A stretch of DNA of 64,000 bases, taken from assembly GCF_001180245.1 (NCBI RefSeq), contig NZ_CVSV01000131.1, forward strand, positions 372,001 to 436,000, read 5' to 3'. Source of the stretch: Prochlorococcus marinus. Its GTDB lineage: Bacteria; Cyanobacteriota; Cyanobacteriia; PCC-6307; Cyanobiaceae. Shown piece after piece: positions 19,125-29,150 of this stretch. The notes under the pieces were generated by a model. It did no database searches. It worked only from the letters and a program-made list of their open reading frames with translations, and was not told the origin of the DNA. Each line of letters starts with the position of its first letter. The first letter of the stretch is position 1. The position numbers were made by a program, and so were the translations under genes.

Positions 19125-20420
19125 ATGAAGCGTGTGTTGGCCATAATCCTCGGCGGAGGAAAAGGTTCTAGACTTTACCCTCTAACAAAAATGAGGGCTA
19201 AACCTGCTGTGCCATTAGCAGGTAAATATCGTTTGATAGATATTCCGATTAGTAATTGTATAAATTCAGGCATTGAAAAAATGTACGTATTGACCCAGTT
19301 CAATAGTGCATCTCTAAATAGACATATAGGAAGAACCTATAATTTAAATGGCCCTTTCGGCCAAGGATTTGTGGAGGTTTTAGCGGCACAACAGACACCT
19401 GATAGTCCCAAATGGTTTGAAGGTACTGCTGATGCTGTAAGAAAATACCAATGGTTATTTCAAGAATGGGATGTTGATGAATATTTAATATTGTCAGGTG
19501 ATCAACTGTACAGAATGGACTACAGTTTATTTGTTCAACATCATAGAGATAATGGTGCTGATTTAACTGTTGCAGCTTTGCCTGTTGATGAGGCCCAGGC
19601 AGAAGGTTTTGGCCTAATGAGAACCGATGATGTAGGAAATATTAAAGAATTTAGTGAAAAGCCTACTGGAGAGAAGTTGAAGGCTATGGCAGTAGATACT
19701 TCAAAATTTGGATTAAGTAAGGAGTCAGCTGCCGAAAAACCATATTTAGCCTCAATGGGTATTTATGTTTTTAGCAGAAATACTCTTTTTGATCTTCTAA
19801 ATAAATTTCCTAATTATACGGATTTTGGTAAGGACATAATTCCAGAGGCCCTTAAGAGAGGCGATACTCTTAAAAGTTATGTATTCGATGATTATTGGGA
19901 AGATATCGGCACCATTGGGGCATTCTTTGAGTCAAACCTTGCATTGACTGAGCAACCAAAACCTCCATTTAGTTTTTATGATGAGAAATTTCCAATTTAT
20001 ACTAGACCCAGATTTTTACCCCCTTCTAAACTTGTAGATGCTCAAATTACTGATTCAATTGTTTGTGAAGGAACAATTCTGAAGTCATGCAGTATTTTGC
20101 ATTGTGTTTTAGGTGTAAGAAGCAGAATTGAAAGTGACTCGGTTCTTGAGGATACTCTTGTTATGGGGGCAGATTTCTTTGAATCCCCTGAAGAGAGGAT
20201 TGCATTAAGAAAAGGGGGCGGAACGCCTCTTGGAGTAGGTGAAGGGACTACTGTAAAAAGAGCAATCCTTGATAAGAATACAAGAATTGGTGATAATGTT
20301 GTGATTATTAATAAAGATCGAGTAGAAGAAGCAGATAAGCCAGAATTAGGCTTTTACATCAGGAATGGAATTGTTGTAGTAGTTAAAAATGCAACTATTG
20401 CAAACGGAACTGTTATTTAA
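19125..20420 (+). CDS. glgC: Glucose-1-phosphate adenylyltransferase (ADP-glucose pyrophosphorylase)
   Basis: GlgC makes ADP-glucose for glycogen synthesis, the main carbon store in daylight. The nucleotide-binding N-terminus is [15 protein letters not shown] with [16 protein letters not shown]; the substrate loop [24 protein letters not shown] and [12 protein letters not shown] follow. The C-terminal left-handed beta helix for allosteric control ends in [11 protein letters not shown]. The length of 431 residues is typical of cyanobacteria. gnd and pgl follow, so the region groups glycogen synthesis with the oxidative pentose phosphate pathway. Confidence 0.97.
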   Translation: MKRVLAIILGGGKGSRLYPLTKMRAKPAVPLAGKYRLIDIPISNCINSGIEKMYVLTQFNSASLNRHIGRTYNLNGPFGQGFVEVLAAQQTPDSPKWFEGTADAVRKYQWLFQEWDVDEYLILSGDQLYRMDYSLFVQHHRDNGADLTVAALPVDEAQAEGFGLMRTDDVGNIKEFSEKPTGEKLKAMAVDTSKFGLSKESAAEKPYLASMGIYVFSRNTLFDLLNKFPNYTDFGKDIIPEALKRGDTLKSYVFDDYWEDIGTIGAFFESNLALTEQPKPPFSFYDEKFPIYTRPRFLPPSKLVDAQITDSIVCEGTILKSCSILHCVLGVRSRIESDSVLEDTLVMGADFFESPEERIALRKGGGTPLGVGEGTTVKRAILDKNTRIGDNVVIINKDRVEEADKPELGFYIRNGIVVVVKNATIANGTVI

Positions 20421-20515
20421 ATCTTTTCCATCATTTTTCGCTGACATAAGTAATTTTTTTGAGCAATTTTGTTGAGTAGCAGGCAAACTATATTTATTGA
20501 GTTTTTTAATTTTTT

Positions 20516-21934
20516 ATGTCCAAGGCACATTTTGGTTTAATAGGTCTTGGTGTTATGGGCGAAAATTTAGTTCTTAACGCAGAAAGAAATGGATTTTCAA
20601 GTGTAGTTTTTAATAGGACTTACTCAAAAACTGAAGAATTTTTACAAGGTCGTGGCCTCGGGAAGAATATAGAAGGAGCTGAAACTCTTCAAGAATTTGT
20701 GAACAAGCTAGAAAGACCTAGAAGAATTCTCATGATGGTAAAAGCTGGGCCAGCAACAGATGCTGTCATTGATAATATTTCTGGATATCTCGAGGAAGGA
20801 GATTTATTAATAGATGGTGGTAACTCTCAATTCAAAGATACTGAAAGAAGGGTGAATACTCTTGAAAGTAAAAGTTTTGGATACATTGGGATGGGAGTCT
20901 CTGGAGGTGCCAAAGGAGCTCTAGAGGGTCCAAGTATGATGCCCGGTGGTACTAAGGCTTCATATGATGCAATAGAAAGCTTACTAACAAAAATGGCTGC
21001 CAAAGTTGAAGACGGACCATGTGTTGCATATGTTGGACCAGGAGGCTCAGGTCATTTTGTAAAAACTGTTCATAACGGAATTGAATATGGAATTGAACAA
21101 ATACTTGCAGAAGCATATGACCTTATGAAGAGAGTCAAAGGTATGAATGGACAGCAGATGTCAGAGGTATTTGGTATCTGGAATAATACTGATGAATTAG
21201 CTTCTTATCTTGTTGAAATAACAGAGATTTGTCTAAATACAAAAGATGAGATTACTGGAGATGATGTCGTGGAAAAAATATTAGATAAAGCTGGCCAGAA
21301 AGGTACAGGTTTATGGACTGTTGTAAGTGCTCTAGAACTTGGGGTATCAGTCCCAACTATTTATGCATCTTTAAATGCAAGAGTAATGAGTTCTTTAAAA
21401 GAGCAACGTAGTGAGATTGAAAAAACTATTCCTTCTAAAGAGATAGAGGATTTTGATTTAGGGACTATATCAGATGGAATGAAACCTTTATTTGATGCTG
21501 TGGTCCTTGCCACAATTGCTAGCTATTCCCAAGGTATGGATATTTTAAGAGAAGCATCTGCAGTATATAACTATGGTTTGAATATGCCGTCAATTGCTCA
21601 AATATGGAAAGGTGGTTGCATAATTAGATCAAAATTATTAAGTAAAATTCAAGATGCTTATAACAAAGACCCTGATCTGAAAAATTTAATTTTTGATGAT
21701 TGGTTTAATAATGAAATTGCGACAAGATTAGATAACTTAGCTAAGGTAGTTTCTCTATCCACAAAGGCAGGTATACCAGTCCCATGTTTATCCAGTACTT
21801 TAGATTATTTGAATAGTTATAGAACAAATAGACTTCCTCAGAATCTTGTTCAGGCAATGAGAGATTGTTTTGGCTCTCATACATATGAAAGAATTGATAA
21901 GGAAGGTAGTTTTCATACTGAATGGATGAAATGA
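20516..21934 (+). CDS. gnd: 6-phosphogluconate dehydrogenase (decarboxylating)
   Basis: It oxidises 6-phosphogluconate to ribulose-5-phosphate, CO2 and NADPH. The N-terminal Rossmann motif is GLIGLGVMGENLVLN; VFNRTYSKTEEF, LMMVKAGPATDAVI and the substrate-binding MGVSGGAKGALEGPSMMPGG follow, then the catalytic GGSGHFVKTVHNGIEYG with the active Lys and Glu. The 472 residues match the long form. Its stop overlaps the likely pgl start as ATGA, so the two consecutive pathway enzymes are translationally linked. Confidence 0.97.
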   Translation: MSKAHFGLIGLGVMGENLVLNAERNGFSSVVFNRTYSKTEEFLQGRGLGKNIEGAETLQEFVNKLERPRRILMMVKAGPATDAVIDNISGYLEEGDLLIDGGNSQFKDTERRVNTLESKSFGYIGMGVSGGAKGALEGPSMMPGGTKASYDAIESLLTKMAAKVEDGPCVAYVGPGGSGHFVKTVHNGIEYGIEQILAEAYDLMKRVKGMNGQQMSEVFGIWNNTDELASYLVEITEICLNTKDEITGDDVVEKILDKAGQKGTGLWTVVSALELGVSVPTIYASLNARVMSSLKEQRSEIEKTIPSKEIEDFDLGTISDGMKPLFDAVVLATIASYSQGMDILREASAVYNYGLNMPSIAQIWKGGCIIRSKLLSKIQDAYNKDPDLKNLIFDDWFNNEIATRLDNLAKVVSLSTKAGIPVPCLSSTLDYLNSYRTNRLPQNLVQAMRDCFGSHTYERIDKEGSFHTEWMK

Positions 21935-22659
21935 TTGAAAAGGTCAAAAATGGATACACCTTAAATATATACAAAGACAAGTTAGAACTATCAAAAGCGG
22001 TTTTTAAGTTTATTCAAAGCCACATTATTTATACTTTAAAAAAGAAAGACAGGTTCAAATTTTGTGTAAGTGGAGGTTCAACTCCTAAATCTGTGTATCA
22101 TCTTTTATCTAATAATGATCTTCGATGGGACATGGTTGATGTCTTTTTAGGAGATGAAAGATGTGTTGATCCAAATTCAGAATTAAGTAACTCGTTAATG
22201 TTGAGAAATTCTTTATTAACTAATTTTGGATCTAAAGCTTATTTTTATGAAATTTTCAATGATATAAACGCTGATGATGAAACTACCAAAAATCAATTTA
22301 TTTCAAAATTATTTGAAAAATGCGAATCAAACCCTCCCTCATTTGATTTGACTTTATTAGGTCTTGGAGACGATGGTCATACAGCTTCACTATTTCCTTA
22401 TCAAAAAAATAACAATGTAGATGATTTTGTGATTTTTAATGAAGGCAAAGGATTAAAAAGAATTTCATTAACGCCAAAGGTCCTTTCAGCCTCATCAAAA
22501 ATAGTATTTTTGGTTAGTGGAGCTAATAAAAGAATTGCTCTTGAGAGGTTGTTAGATGAAAAAGAGCCTCCAGATAGAACACCATCAAAATTAATAAAAT
22601 CTATTAATCAAATATCAGTATTTTGCGATCAGGATTCAGCAAAAGAATTAGAAATTTAG
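21931..22659 (+). CDS. pgl: 6-phosphogluconolactonase
   Basis: It hydrolyses 6-phosphogluconolactone, the step immediately before gnd. Motifs are the phosphate-binding FCVSGGSTPKSVYHLL, DVFLGDERCVDPNSELSN and the catalytic LLGLGDDGHTASLFP. I place the start at the ATG at 21931, which overlaps the gnd stop by 4 bases (ATGA); an ATG at 21922 in the same frame adds only three residues. About 242 residues, the usual size. zwf is not in the window. Confidence 0.93.
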   Translation: MIEKVKNGYTLNIYKDKLELSKAVFKFIQSHIIYTLKKKDRFKFCVSGGSTPKSVYHLLSNNDLRWDMVDVFLGDERCVDPNSELSNSLMLRNSLLTNFGSKAYFYEIFNDINADDETTKNQFISKLFEKCESNPPSFDLTLLGLGDDGHTASLFPYQKNNNVDDFVIFNEGKGLKRISLTPKVLSASSKIVFLVSGANKRIALERLLDEKEPPDRTPSKLIKSINQISVFCDQDSAKELEI

Positions 22660-22689
22660 TTAAAGTCTATTAATAATTTAAATTATTTA

Positions 22690-23238
22690 ATGAGTAAGAA
22701 AAAATTTTTATTCCAGAAAAAGGAGTTTGATGGTTGGAAAACATTAAATGACACTGTTATGGGCGGATCAAGTTCAGCTTTTTGTGAAATTTTAAATTCT
22801 GGTTTGTTATTAAAGGGTAATATTGTCGAGAAAGCTGGAGGATTTGTTAGTTGTAGATCGCCTATTTATAAACCCTCCTTAAATGTATCTGAATATTCAT
22901 CCTTCGAATTAAATATTGATGGACAAGGAAGAACTTTTAAATTTGCTGTTGCTTGCGAAGATGATCTTCTTGGACTAACAGAATTTATTCCTGGTGGTCT
23001 TAGATGGATTAAATCATTCCCAACAAAAAAATTCGGAACAACAAATGTTCAAATTCCGTTTAGTGAGCTAAAACCTTCAGTAAGAGCTAATAAGGTACGG
23101 TTCCCATTTAAATTCAAGCCTTCTAAAATCAGAAGATTGCAACTACTACACTCTAAGTTTGGTGATGATGGATTACTTAATAATGAGTTTAAACAGGGTT
23201 CCATAAAAGTTTTAATTAAATCAATAAGTGTTATTTGA
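22690..23238 (+). CDS. CIA30-family (NADH:ubiquinone oxidoreductase assembly factor-like) protein
   Basis: The 182 residues fit the CIA30/galactose-binding-like beta-sandwich: FDGWKTLNDTVMGGSSSAF at the N-terminus, GGFVSCRSP, and a second half with IPFSELKPSVRANK. In mitochondria CIA30 helps assemble complex I; in cyanobacteria and chloroplasts homologues are fused to or sit near NAD(P)-binding proteins, and their job is not settled. It follows pgl after 30 bases and overlaps the next gene by 11 bases. Confidence 0.82.
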   Translation: MSKKKFLFQKKEFDGWKTLNDTVMGGSSSAFCEILNSGLLLKGNIVEKAGGFVSCRSPIYKPSLNVSEYSSFELNIDGQGRTFKFAVACEDDLLGLTEFIPGGLRWIKSFPTKKFGTTNVQIPFSELKPSVRANKVRFPFKFKPSKIRRLQLLHSKFGDDGLLNNEFKQGSIKVLIKSISVI

Positions 23239-23614
23239 AAATCGATCTAAAAATATAGAGAGCTTAATCGCTAAGTCAGCAGATTTAACAAATAAACCTT
23301 TTGTGCATTCTGTCGTAAAAATAAATGGTGAATACGAAATTGAAGAAGAAGATATTGATTTGACGGTTAATATCTTATGTCGAGATAAAGAAGGTAAAAG
23401 ATTAGAAATTTATGATCTTGAATTAGAGCTTTTTAAATCCAATAAAGAGTTAGTTTTAGTTATCTCTAAGCTTAATTTTCCTGATGAACCTATATTGTGG
23501 TGTGGAGTTAAAACATTGTGGATGAATAGCAATAATGGGAAAAAATGTGACTCACCAAAATACAGCGCTAGATTGGAAAATCTAGCAAATAGGATAAAAA
23601 GCTTTATTGATTAA
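23228..23614 (+). CDS. Conserved-looking protein of unknown function
   Basis: I do not recognise this 128-residue protein. The GTG start at 23228 overlaps the end of the CIA30 gene by 11 bases, indicating co-transcription. It is soluble and acidic in its middle (YEIEEEDIDLTVNIL), with two Trp-containing segments near the end (EPILWCGVKTLWMN). The alternating strand pattern suggests a small beta-rich fold. No membrane segment, signal peptide or metal motif. Confidence 0.75.
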   Translation: MLFENRSKNIESLIAKSADLTNKPFVHSVVKINGEYEIEEEDIDLTVNILCRDKEGKRLEIYDLELELFKSNKELVLVISKLNFPDEPILWCGVKTLWMNSNNGKKCDSPKYSARLENLANRIKSFID

Positions 23615-23635
23615 GTAAATAAACTTTGAGCTGAT

Positions 23636-25309
23636 CTATAAATCAGTAACAGCCCCTAAACTTGATGTGCTTACGATTTTCGAATATTTTGAAAGTATCC
23701 CTCTTTTGTATTTTGGTTTAGGCTTTAACCAATCCTTTTTTCTTTTTTCTAATTCTTCGTCAGATAAATCAACTTCAATAAGTTGCTTTATAGCATCTAC
23801 TGTAATTAAATCACCTTGTTTTATTAGAGCAATATTTCCGCCAACAGCAGCCTCTGGGGCTATATGACCCACAACCAGACCATAAGTACCCCCGCTAAAT
23901 CTGCCATCGGTAATTAAAGCTACCTTCTCTCCGAGGCCTTGACCAACAATTGCAGATGTTGGAGCTAACATCTCTCTCATACCTGGTCCTCCTACAGGCC
24001 CTTCGTTTCTAATAACAACAACATCGCCAGCTTTGATATCATTATTCAATATCGATTTTAAACAATCCTCTTCACTCTCAAAAATCTTGGCTGGACCTGT
24101 TAATACAGGGTTTTTTACTCCGCTAATTTTAGCTACGGAACCTTCGCTCGCTAAGTTTCCTTTTAATATCGCTAGGTGCCCCTTTTGATAAAGAGGGTTT
24201 TCTATGTCTCTTATGACATTTTGATTTGTTGGAGGCTTATCTGGAATATTCTGTAAGTATTCTGAGATGGTTTTACCTTCAATATTTTTGCAATCGCCAT
24301 GAATCAATCCTGCATTCAAAAGTATTTTCATTACTTGTGGAATCCCACCTGCATTATGAAGATCAACCGTCACATATTTACCACTCGGTTTAAGGTCACA
24401 AATAACGGGTACTTTTTGTCTGATTCTCTCAAAATCATTAATGTTGATATCTATTCCTGCAGTATTTGCAATGGCTAAGATGTGCAATACCGCATTTGTT
24501 GATCCTCCAATTGCCATGATTACTGATATGGCATTTTCAAATGCTTTCTTTGTCATTAGGTCTAGAGGTCTTATATCTTTTTCTATTGCAGAGACTAATA
24601 TCTCAGCACTTTTATCCGCACTTATTTCTTTTTCAAGATCTTCAGCAGACATCGTAGAACTGTGAGGAAGACTTAACCCTAATACTTCAATAACTGCAGA
24701 CATTGTATTAGCTGTAAACATCCCTCCACAACTACCAGCACCAGGAATACAATTTTTCTCAACTTGCATAAGCCTTTCTTCATTAATTTTGCCTGATGTT
24801 AATTGTCCAACAGCTTCAAATGCACTAACCACAGTAAGATCTTCTCCATGCAACTTTCCAGGTTTTATTGTCCCTCCATAAATGAAAATTGCGGGAATAT
24901 TCATTCTTGCAATCGCGATCATTGCACCAGGCATATTTTTGTCACATCCACCTATAGCAAGCACTCCATCCATACTCTGAGCATTGCATGCTGTTTCAAT
25001 TGAATCAGCAATAACTTCTCTTGAAACTAGGGAATATTTCATGCCCTCTGTTCCCATAGAAATGCCATCACTTACTGTTATAGTTCCAAACATCTGAGGC
25101 ATCCCACCTGATCTTTTTATTGACTCTTCAGCTTTAAGAGCTAGCTTATTTAAACCTATATTGCATGGCGTTATGGTGCTGTATCCATTCGCAACTCCAA
25201 TAATTGGTTTATTAAAATCTTCATCATTAAATCCAACAGCTCTTAACATCGATCTGTTAGGGGATCTTTGCACACCTTGGGTTATTGCAGATGATCTGAG
25301 TTTATTCAT
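23636..25309 (-). CDS. ilvD: Dihydroxy-acid dehydratase
   Basis: IlvD is an Fe-S dehydratase of branched-chain amino acid synthesis. The cluster cysteines are visible in [25 protein letters not shown] and [14 protein letters not shown]; the C-terminal part has [14 protein letters not shown] and [20 protein letters not shown]. The 557 residues match the family. It is in opposite orientation to the pgl/CIA30 group, with stops 21 bases apart, and a small membrane protein lies just upstream. Confidence 0.97.
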   Translation of the reverse strand: MNKLRSSAITQGVQRSPNRSMLRAVGFNDEDFNKPIIGVANGYSTITPCNIGLNKLALKAEESIKRSGGMPQMFGTITVSDGISMGTEGMKYSLVSREVIADSIETACNAQSMDGVLAIGGCDKNMPGAMIAIARMNIPAIFIYGGTIKPGKLHGEDLTVVSAFEAVGQLTSGKINEERLMQVEKNCIPGAGSCGGMFTANTMSAVIEVLGLSLPHSSTMSAEDLEKEISADKSAEILVSAIEKDIRPLDLMTKKAFENAISVIMAIGGSTNAVLHILAIANTAGIDININDFERIRQKVPVICDLKPSGKYVTVDLHNAGGIPQVMKILLNAGLIHGDCKNIEGKTISEYLQNIPDKPPTNQNVIRDIENPLYQKGHLAILKGNLASEGSVAKISGVKNPVLTGPAKIFESEEDCLKSILNNDIKAGDVVVIRNEGPVGGPGMREMLAPTSAIVGQGLGEKVALITDGRFSGGTYGLVVGHIAPEAAVGGNIALIKQGDLITVDAIKQLIEVDLSDEELEKRKKDWLKPKPKYKRGILSKYSKIVSTSSLGAVTDL

Positions 25310-25332
25310 ATTATTTGAGAACCCTTTTTATT

Positions 25333-25623
25333 CTATTGTCCCAACTCTTCAAGTTGCTTCCTCACATCAGCAATTGCAGAATTTAGTTGTTCAACTTTCT
25401 TCTCCAAATTCTCTCCTTCAACTTCATTTATATTTTCATTTGAATCAATCGCTTCAGAACCGTCTTGAATTCTGGAGGAATACATCATTGCTTTTTGTTT
25501 TTTTTCCTCCTTTCTTTTGTCTGCTTCGGAAATTAACCACCAAGCTAGACCTGCTGCTCCAATAAAAGCACCGCTTATTAATGATAAAAGATTATTTGAA
25601 GACGAATCTCTGTATTCAGACAT
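25333..25623 (-). CDS. Small membrane protein with coiled-coil tail
   Basis: The protein (96 residues from the ATG at 25623; a second ATG two codons earlier at 25629 is also possible) has one hydrophobic segment (LLSLISGAFIGAAGLAWWLI, about 13-32), a charged stretch, and a predicted coiled coil at the C-terminus (NLEKKVEQLNSAIADVRKQL). I do not recognise a characterised family. It lies 23 bases upstream of ilvD on the same strand and 23 bases downstream of the UPRTase-like gene. Confidence 0.75.
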   Translation of the reverse strand: MSEYRDSSSNNLLSLISGAFIGAAGLAWWLISEADKRKEEKKQKAMMYSSRIQDGSEAIDSNENINEVEGENLEKKVEQLNSAIADVRKQLEELGQ

Positions 25624-25652
25624 TGGCAAAATATTTACTCCTATATTCTATA

Positions 25653-26270
25653 TTAGTTCTTATCTTGAAATATAGTACTTAAACGCGATAAAGGATTCCC
25701 AATACCGGGTACTAATAATGGTGTTTTTTCGTCTTCCTCATCTATGCAAGAAGTGTAAATTACCTGATTAGGGAATAATTTTGCAATTTCATTTAACCCT
25801 TTATTTGAGCAAATAGCAGTTATTAAAAGAATCCTATTTGAATCAACACCTAATTCCCTTAATTTAATTAAAGTTTCTAATGTTGCTGATTTTGTCGTTA
25901 TTTGTTCTGAATAAAATATAACTCCTTCATTTGATTCGATAGTTTTAGGAAGTTCTCCTAATGAGAGGGTTGAATTAGGAATTACTTCTTTAGATCCAAA
26001 CCAAAGAGATAACCCTTCCGGCAACATTGCGATCACTTTTATTGGATAATCATTATTAATAAAGAATCCATCTGCATCCCCATTATCAGTATTTACTATT
26101 TCTTTTTTATATGGCAGCCAACTACGTAATGCTTCATATGTAAGCCATTTCCCTAATTGCTCATATCCTGTTGAGTACAAAATATTTGGAGTATTTTTTT
26201 CTCGCAATATTGAAAGCCAATGTTTTATTAATGGATGAGGAGGAACAATAACCTTTAGTGACATTGCCAT
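25653..26270 (-). CDS. Uracil phosphoribosyltransferase homologue with degenerate PRPP loop
   Basis: The N-terminus (VIVPPHPLIKHWLSILRE) and C-terminus (VIYTSCIDEEDEKTPLLVPG, then GIGNPLSRL) align with Upp. Two active-site regions do not. The usual VPILRAGLGM is replaced by IAMLPEGLSLW (80-90), and the PRPP loop DPMLATGGS is replaced by YSEQITTKSAT (120-130), which lacks the acidic pair and the glycines. The frame is intact at normal length (205 residues), so it is not a random pseudogene; a changed or non-catalytic role is more likely. It is divergent from the pentapeptide gene. An ATG two codons in (26264) is an alternative start. Confidence 0.8.
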   Translation of the reverse strand: MAMSLKVIVPPHPLIKHWLSILREKNTPNILYSTGYEQLGKWLTYEALRSWLPYKKEIVNTDNGDADGFFINNDYPIKVIAMLPEGLSLWFGSKEVIPNSTLSLGELPKTIESNEGVIFYSEQITTKSATLETLIKLRELGVDSNRILLITAICSNKGLNEIAKLFPNQVIYTSCIDEEDEKTPLLVPGIGNPLSRLSTIFQDKN

Positions 26271-26333
26271 ATATTTTCCTTTAAGATACTCTTACAAACT
26301 TTAAATACTTAAGTTCTAAAATACAGTCTTATT

Positions 26334-26846
26334 ATGATTAAATCAATCGCTTTCCCCTCACTAAAGAATGCATTAATTACTTTGTTGTTCGTTGGGATTT
26401 TATTTTTTAACTCTGTACATTCTGCATGGGCTAAAAGACCTCCTGAGATTAGAAACCAGCAAGACCTTAATTTAGAGCCAGATATGCATGGTCAAGATTT
26501 AAGCGGTAACGAATACGTTAAGTTTGATTTGAATGGGTTTAATTTCAGTGAAAGTAATTTAGAAGGCGCGGTGTTCAATAATAGTAAATTGCAAAATTCA
26601 AAGTTTAATGGAGCCAATTTAAGAGACGCACTAGCTTATGCAACAGATTTTACAGATGCAGATCTTTCGGATGTTAATTTTACAAATGCTTTATTAATGG
26701 AGAGTAATTTTGAAGGAGCAAAAATAGATGGTGCAGATTTTACTGATGCTGTTCTTAGTCGTACACAACAAAAACAATTATGTGCGATTGCTAATGGCAC
26801 AAATAGTTCTACAGGAGAGAGCACAGAATATAGCTTAGGTTGTTAA
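26334..26846 (+). CDS. Secreted pentapeptide-repeat protein
   Basis: A signal peptide (about 1-33, hydrophobic ITLLFVGILFFNSVHSAWA) is followed by a right-handed beta-helix of pentapeptide repeats with the A(D/N)LXX pattern: FSESNLEGAVFNNSKLQ, GANLRDALAYATDF, DADLSDVNFTNAL, GAKIDGADFTDAVL. The end has two cysteines (QLCAI and SLGC) that could form a disulphide. Cyanobacterial proteins of this sort are found in the thylakoid lumen or periplasm with unknown roles. It lies 9 bases before the CobW gene. Confidence 0.87.
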   Translation: MIKSIAFPSLKNALITLLFVGILFFNSVHSAWAKRPPEIRNQQDLNLEPDMHGQDLSGNEYVKFDLNGFNFSESNLEGAVFNNSKLQNSKFNGANLRDALAYATDFTDADLSDVNFTNALLMESNFEGAKIDGADFTDAVLSRTQQKQLCAIANGTNSSTGESTEYSLGC

Positions 26847-26855
26847 TCATAAAAA

Positions 26856-27920
26856 ATGAAAAAAAAAATACCAGTTATAGTTGTTTCGGGATTCCTTGGC
26901 TCAGGTAAAACAACTTTTCTAAGATATCTATTAAAAGAGAGTAATAAAAAATTTGGTTTAATAATTAATGAATTTGGTGATGTTGGAATTGACGGTGATT
27001 TGATTAAAAGTTGTGAAAAATGTGATGAATCTGAAGATGACTGCGTAATCGAATTAAACAATGGATGTTTGTGTTGTACTGTACAAGATGATTTTGTTCC
27101 ATCAATAAAAGCTCTCCTAGAATTTAATCCTCATGTCGAATCAATAATTATCGAAACAAGTGGCTTAGCACTGCCAATTCCCTTAATTCAAGCACTTAAC
27201 TGGCCTGAGATTAGGTCTTCCATCTACCTTGATGTTGTTGTTTGTATCGTTAATGGAGAATCAATGCTTAATGGTTCACCAATTAATGATCTAAATAAAA
27301 TAACAAAACAATATAATGAAACTGATAAAATTGATCACAACGCCGATATAGATGAACTTTTTGAGGAGCAACTAGAAGTTTCTGATATCGTTTTAGTCTC
27401 TAGATCAGATATCCTAAATGATGATCAGTTTGACGTTGTAAAAAATAAAATAAGAGGAAGTCTAAACAAATCTACACCAGTCCTTAAATCCAAGAATGGC
27501 AAAATTGATTTAAATTATTTATTTGATTTTAATTTTAAAAAAGAGACTTATAAAGAATTTTTAACTGAAGAACATGACCATAATCATGTTGAGCTTGTAT
27601 CAGATTCATTTAAATTAAATTATTTCCTTGAAAAAAATGACTTTGAAAAGGTGATGTCAAAAATCTTGGATGAATTAAACATTCTTCGAATTAAAGGACG
27701 TATTTGGATACCAAACAAATCATTGCCTTTACAAATACAAATTGTCGGAAAGAAAATTAATACTTGGTTTGAAGAAGCTCCAGACAATTGTTGGAGACCA
27801 AATGATAATGCTGGCCTTGAATTAGTAATAATTTCCTTTGATGAAAAATCTATAAAAACTTTTAATAAAAAAATTAAAGAGAAATTTAAGATTTTAAGCG
27901 ACCAAAAAATAGCAATTTGA
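26856..27920 (+). CDS. CobW/COG0523 metal-chaperone GTPase
   Basis: It is a G3E-family GTPase expected to deliver a metal ion (zinc, cobalt or similar). Motifs are Walker A GFLGSGKTTFLRYLL (about 12-26), the IINEFGDVGIDGDL switch, the metal-binding CxCC in NNGCLCCTVQDD, Walker B ETSGLALPIP and base recognition SRSD. A histidine-rich loop EEHDHNHVEL (about 242) before the C-terminal domain is a second possible metal site. The 354 residues are normal. The cognate metalloenzyme is not evident from the neighbours (pentapeptide protein and a zinc-finger peptide). Confidence 0.9.
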   Translation: MKKKIPVIVVSGFLGSGKTTFLRYLLKESNKKFGLIINEFGDVGIDGDLIKSCEKCDESEDDCVIELNNGCLCCTVQDDFVPSIKALLEFNPHVESIIIETSGLALPIPLIQALNWPEIRSSIYLDVVVCIVNGESMLNGSPINDLNKITKQYNETDKIDHNADIDELFEEQLEVSDIVLVSRSDILNDDQFDVVKNKIRGSLNKSTPVLKSKNGKIDLNYLFDFNFKKETYKEFLTEEHDHNHVELVSDSFKLNYFLEKNDFEKVMSKILDELNILRIKGRIWIPNKSLPLQIQIVGKKINTWFEEAPDNCWRPNDNAGLELVIISFDEKSIKTFNKKIKEKFKILSDQKIAI

Positions 27921-27966
27921 CTTTATAGTTAGCTGTCGGGATACTTACTACAGTAGTCAGCTCAAG

Positions 27967-28131
27967 ATGGAAAATCCAAAAATTGCTTTAAAACAAATAA
28001 TCTCTAATGACGTTACATCAATTGATAAAATAAAATGTTCAAAATGTGGAGGTGCTGGCAATTTTAAAACACCTGAAAATTCAAGAAGAACTTGCTTAGT
28101 TTGTTTTGGTAGAGGCTACATAAATATTTAA
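27967..28131 (+). CDS. Small DnaJ-type zinc-finger protein (54 residues)
   Basis: The ATG at 27967 opens a 54-codon frame. It contains two CxxCxGxG motifs, CSKCGGAG and CLVCFGRG, separated by 15 residues, which is half of the DnaJ cysteine-rich domain and the arrangement of the plant Rubisco chaperone BSD2 and related small proteins. No J-domain is present. It lies 46 bases after the CobW gene, so a metal-linked or protein-folding role is plausible but inferred. The perfect motif pair in a short frame makes coding status convincing. Confidence 0.82.
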   Translation: MENPKIALKQIISNDVTSIDKIKCSKCGGAGNFKTPENSRRTCLVCFGRGYINI

Positions 28132-28228
28132 TAACTCAGCAAACCTTAAGTTAAAAATATTTGTTTATTAATCAATAGTACTTTTTATTAAAATTTAAAC
28201 TAATCTTCTAATAGAAATTAATTTTTAA

Positions 28229-28483
28229 TTGGACCAATTTGCTGTAAAAGTTTTTGTAAGACTAAGGCCCTCAGTTTTAGATCCAGCAGGGGAAGCTACC
28301 AAATTTGCTTCTATAAAACTTGGAGCCGAGGGAATAAAATCATTACGTATAGGAAAAATGATTGAGGTTAAAATAGAAGGTAATGGTGAAAACGAAGTAA
28401 GAAAAAAAATTGATTTACTGTGTGATAGGTTATTCGCAAATACTGTTATTGAAGATTATGAGTATTCACTAGAAAAATTATAG
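28229..28483 (+). CDS. purS: Phosphoribosylformylglycinamidine synthase, PurS subunit
   Basis: PurS is the small subunit that joins PurL and PurQ in the FGAM synthase complex of purine synthesis. The 84 residues show the PurS pattern [20 protein letters not shown], then [17 protein letters not shown] and [15 protein letters not shown]. The start is TTG at 28229. purQ begins one base after the stop, so the two are translated together. purL is not in the window. Confidence 0.94.
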   Translation: MDQFAVKVFVRLRPSVLDPAGEATKFASIKLGAEGIKSLRIGKMIEVKIEGNGENEVRKKIDLLCDRLFANTVIEDYEYSLEKL

Positions 28484-28484
28484 G

Positions 28485-29150
28485 ATGGATAATTTTACTG
28501 TAGGAGTGGTTGTCTTCCCCGGTTCTAATTGTGATCGTGATGTTTCATGGGCATTGGAAGGTTGTTTAGACATAAGAACAAAATACTTGTGGCATGAGTC
28601 TTCAGATTTGAGTGATGTAGATGCAATAGTTTTACCTGGAGGATTTAGCTACGGTGATTATCTAAGATGCGGAGCAATTGCGAGATTCTCTCCATTAATA
28701 AATGCCTTGGATGAATTTGTTAAAAGCGGGAAAAGAGTTTTAGGAATTTGTAATGGGTTTCAAATTTTGACAGAATCAGGGTTTTTGCCTGGTGCTCTTG
28801 TTGCAAATAAAAATCTCAATTTTATCTGTGATGACGTTGAACTTGATATCGTTTCTTCAAAAGGAGGTTGGTTTAATAATGGAGATGAAAAACAAACTAT
28901 TAAGTTGCCAATTGCGCATGGGGAAGGAAGATATCATTGTGATTCTGATACTTTAAAAAAACTTGTAGATAATGAATTGATCGCTTTGAGATATAAGAAT
29001 AATCCCAATGGATCCTCATTCGATATCGCAGGCATAACTAATGAAAAGGGAAATGTTCTAGGTTTAATGCCTCATCCAGAGCGAGCATGTGACGAGACAA
29101 TTGGTGGGACTGATGGTCTCTTTACATTAAAATCATTAATATTGAAATAA
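28485..29150 (+). CDS. purQ: Phosphoribosylformylglycinamidine synthase, glutaminase subunit PurQ
   Basis: PurQ releases ammonia from glutamine for FGAM synthesis. It is a class I glutamine amidotransferase: [12 protein letters not shown] at the N-terminus, [16 protein letters not shown], nucleophile Cys in [14 protein letters not shown], and the His/Glu of the triad in [11 protein letters not shown]. The length of 221 residues is typical. A terminator hairpin overlaps and follows the stop and separates it from the convergent aldolase gene. Confidence 0.96.
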   Translation: MDNFTVGVVVFPGSNCDRDVSWALEGCLDIRTKYLWHESSDLSDVDAIVLPGGFSYGDYLRCGAIARFSPLINALDEFVKSGKRVLGICNGFQILTESGFLPGALVANKNLNFICDDVELDIVSSKGGWFNNGDEKQTIKLPIAHGEGRYHCDSDTLKKLVDNELIALRYKNNPNGSSFDIAGITNEKGNVLGLMPHPERACDETIGGTDGLFTLKSLILK

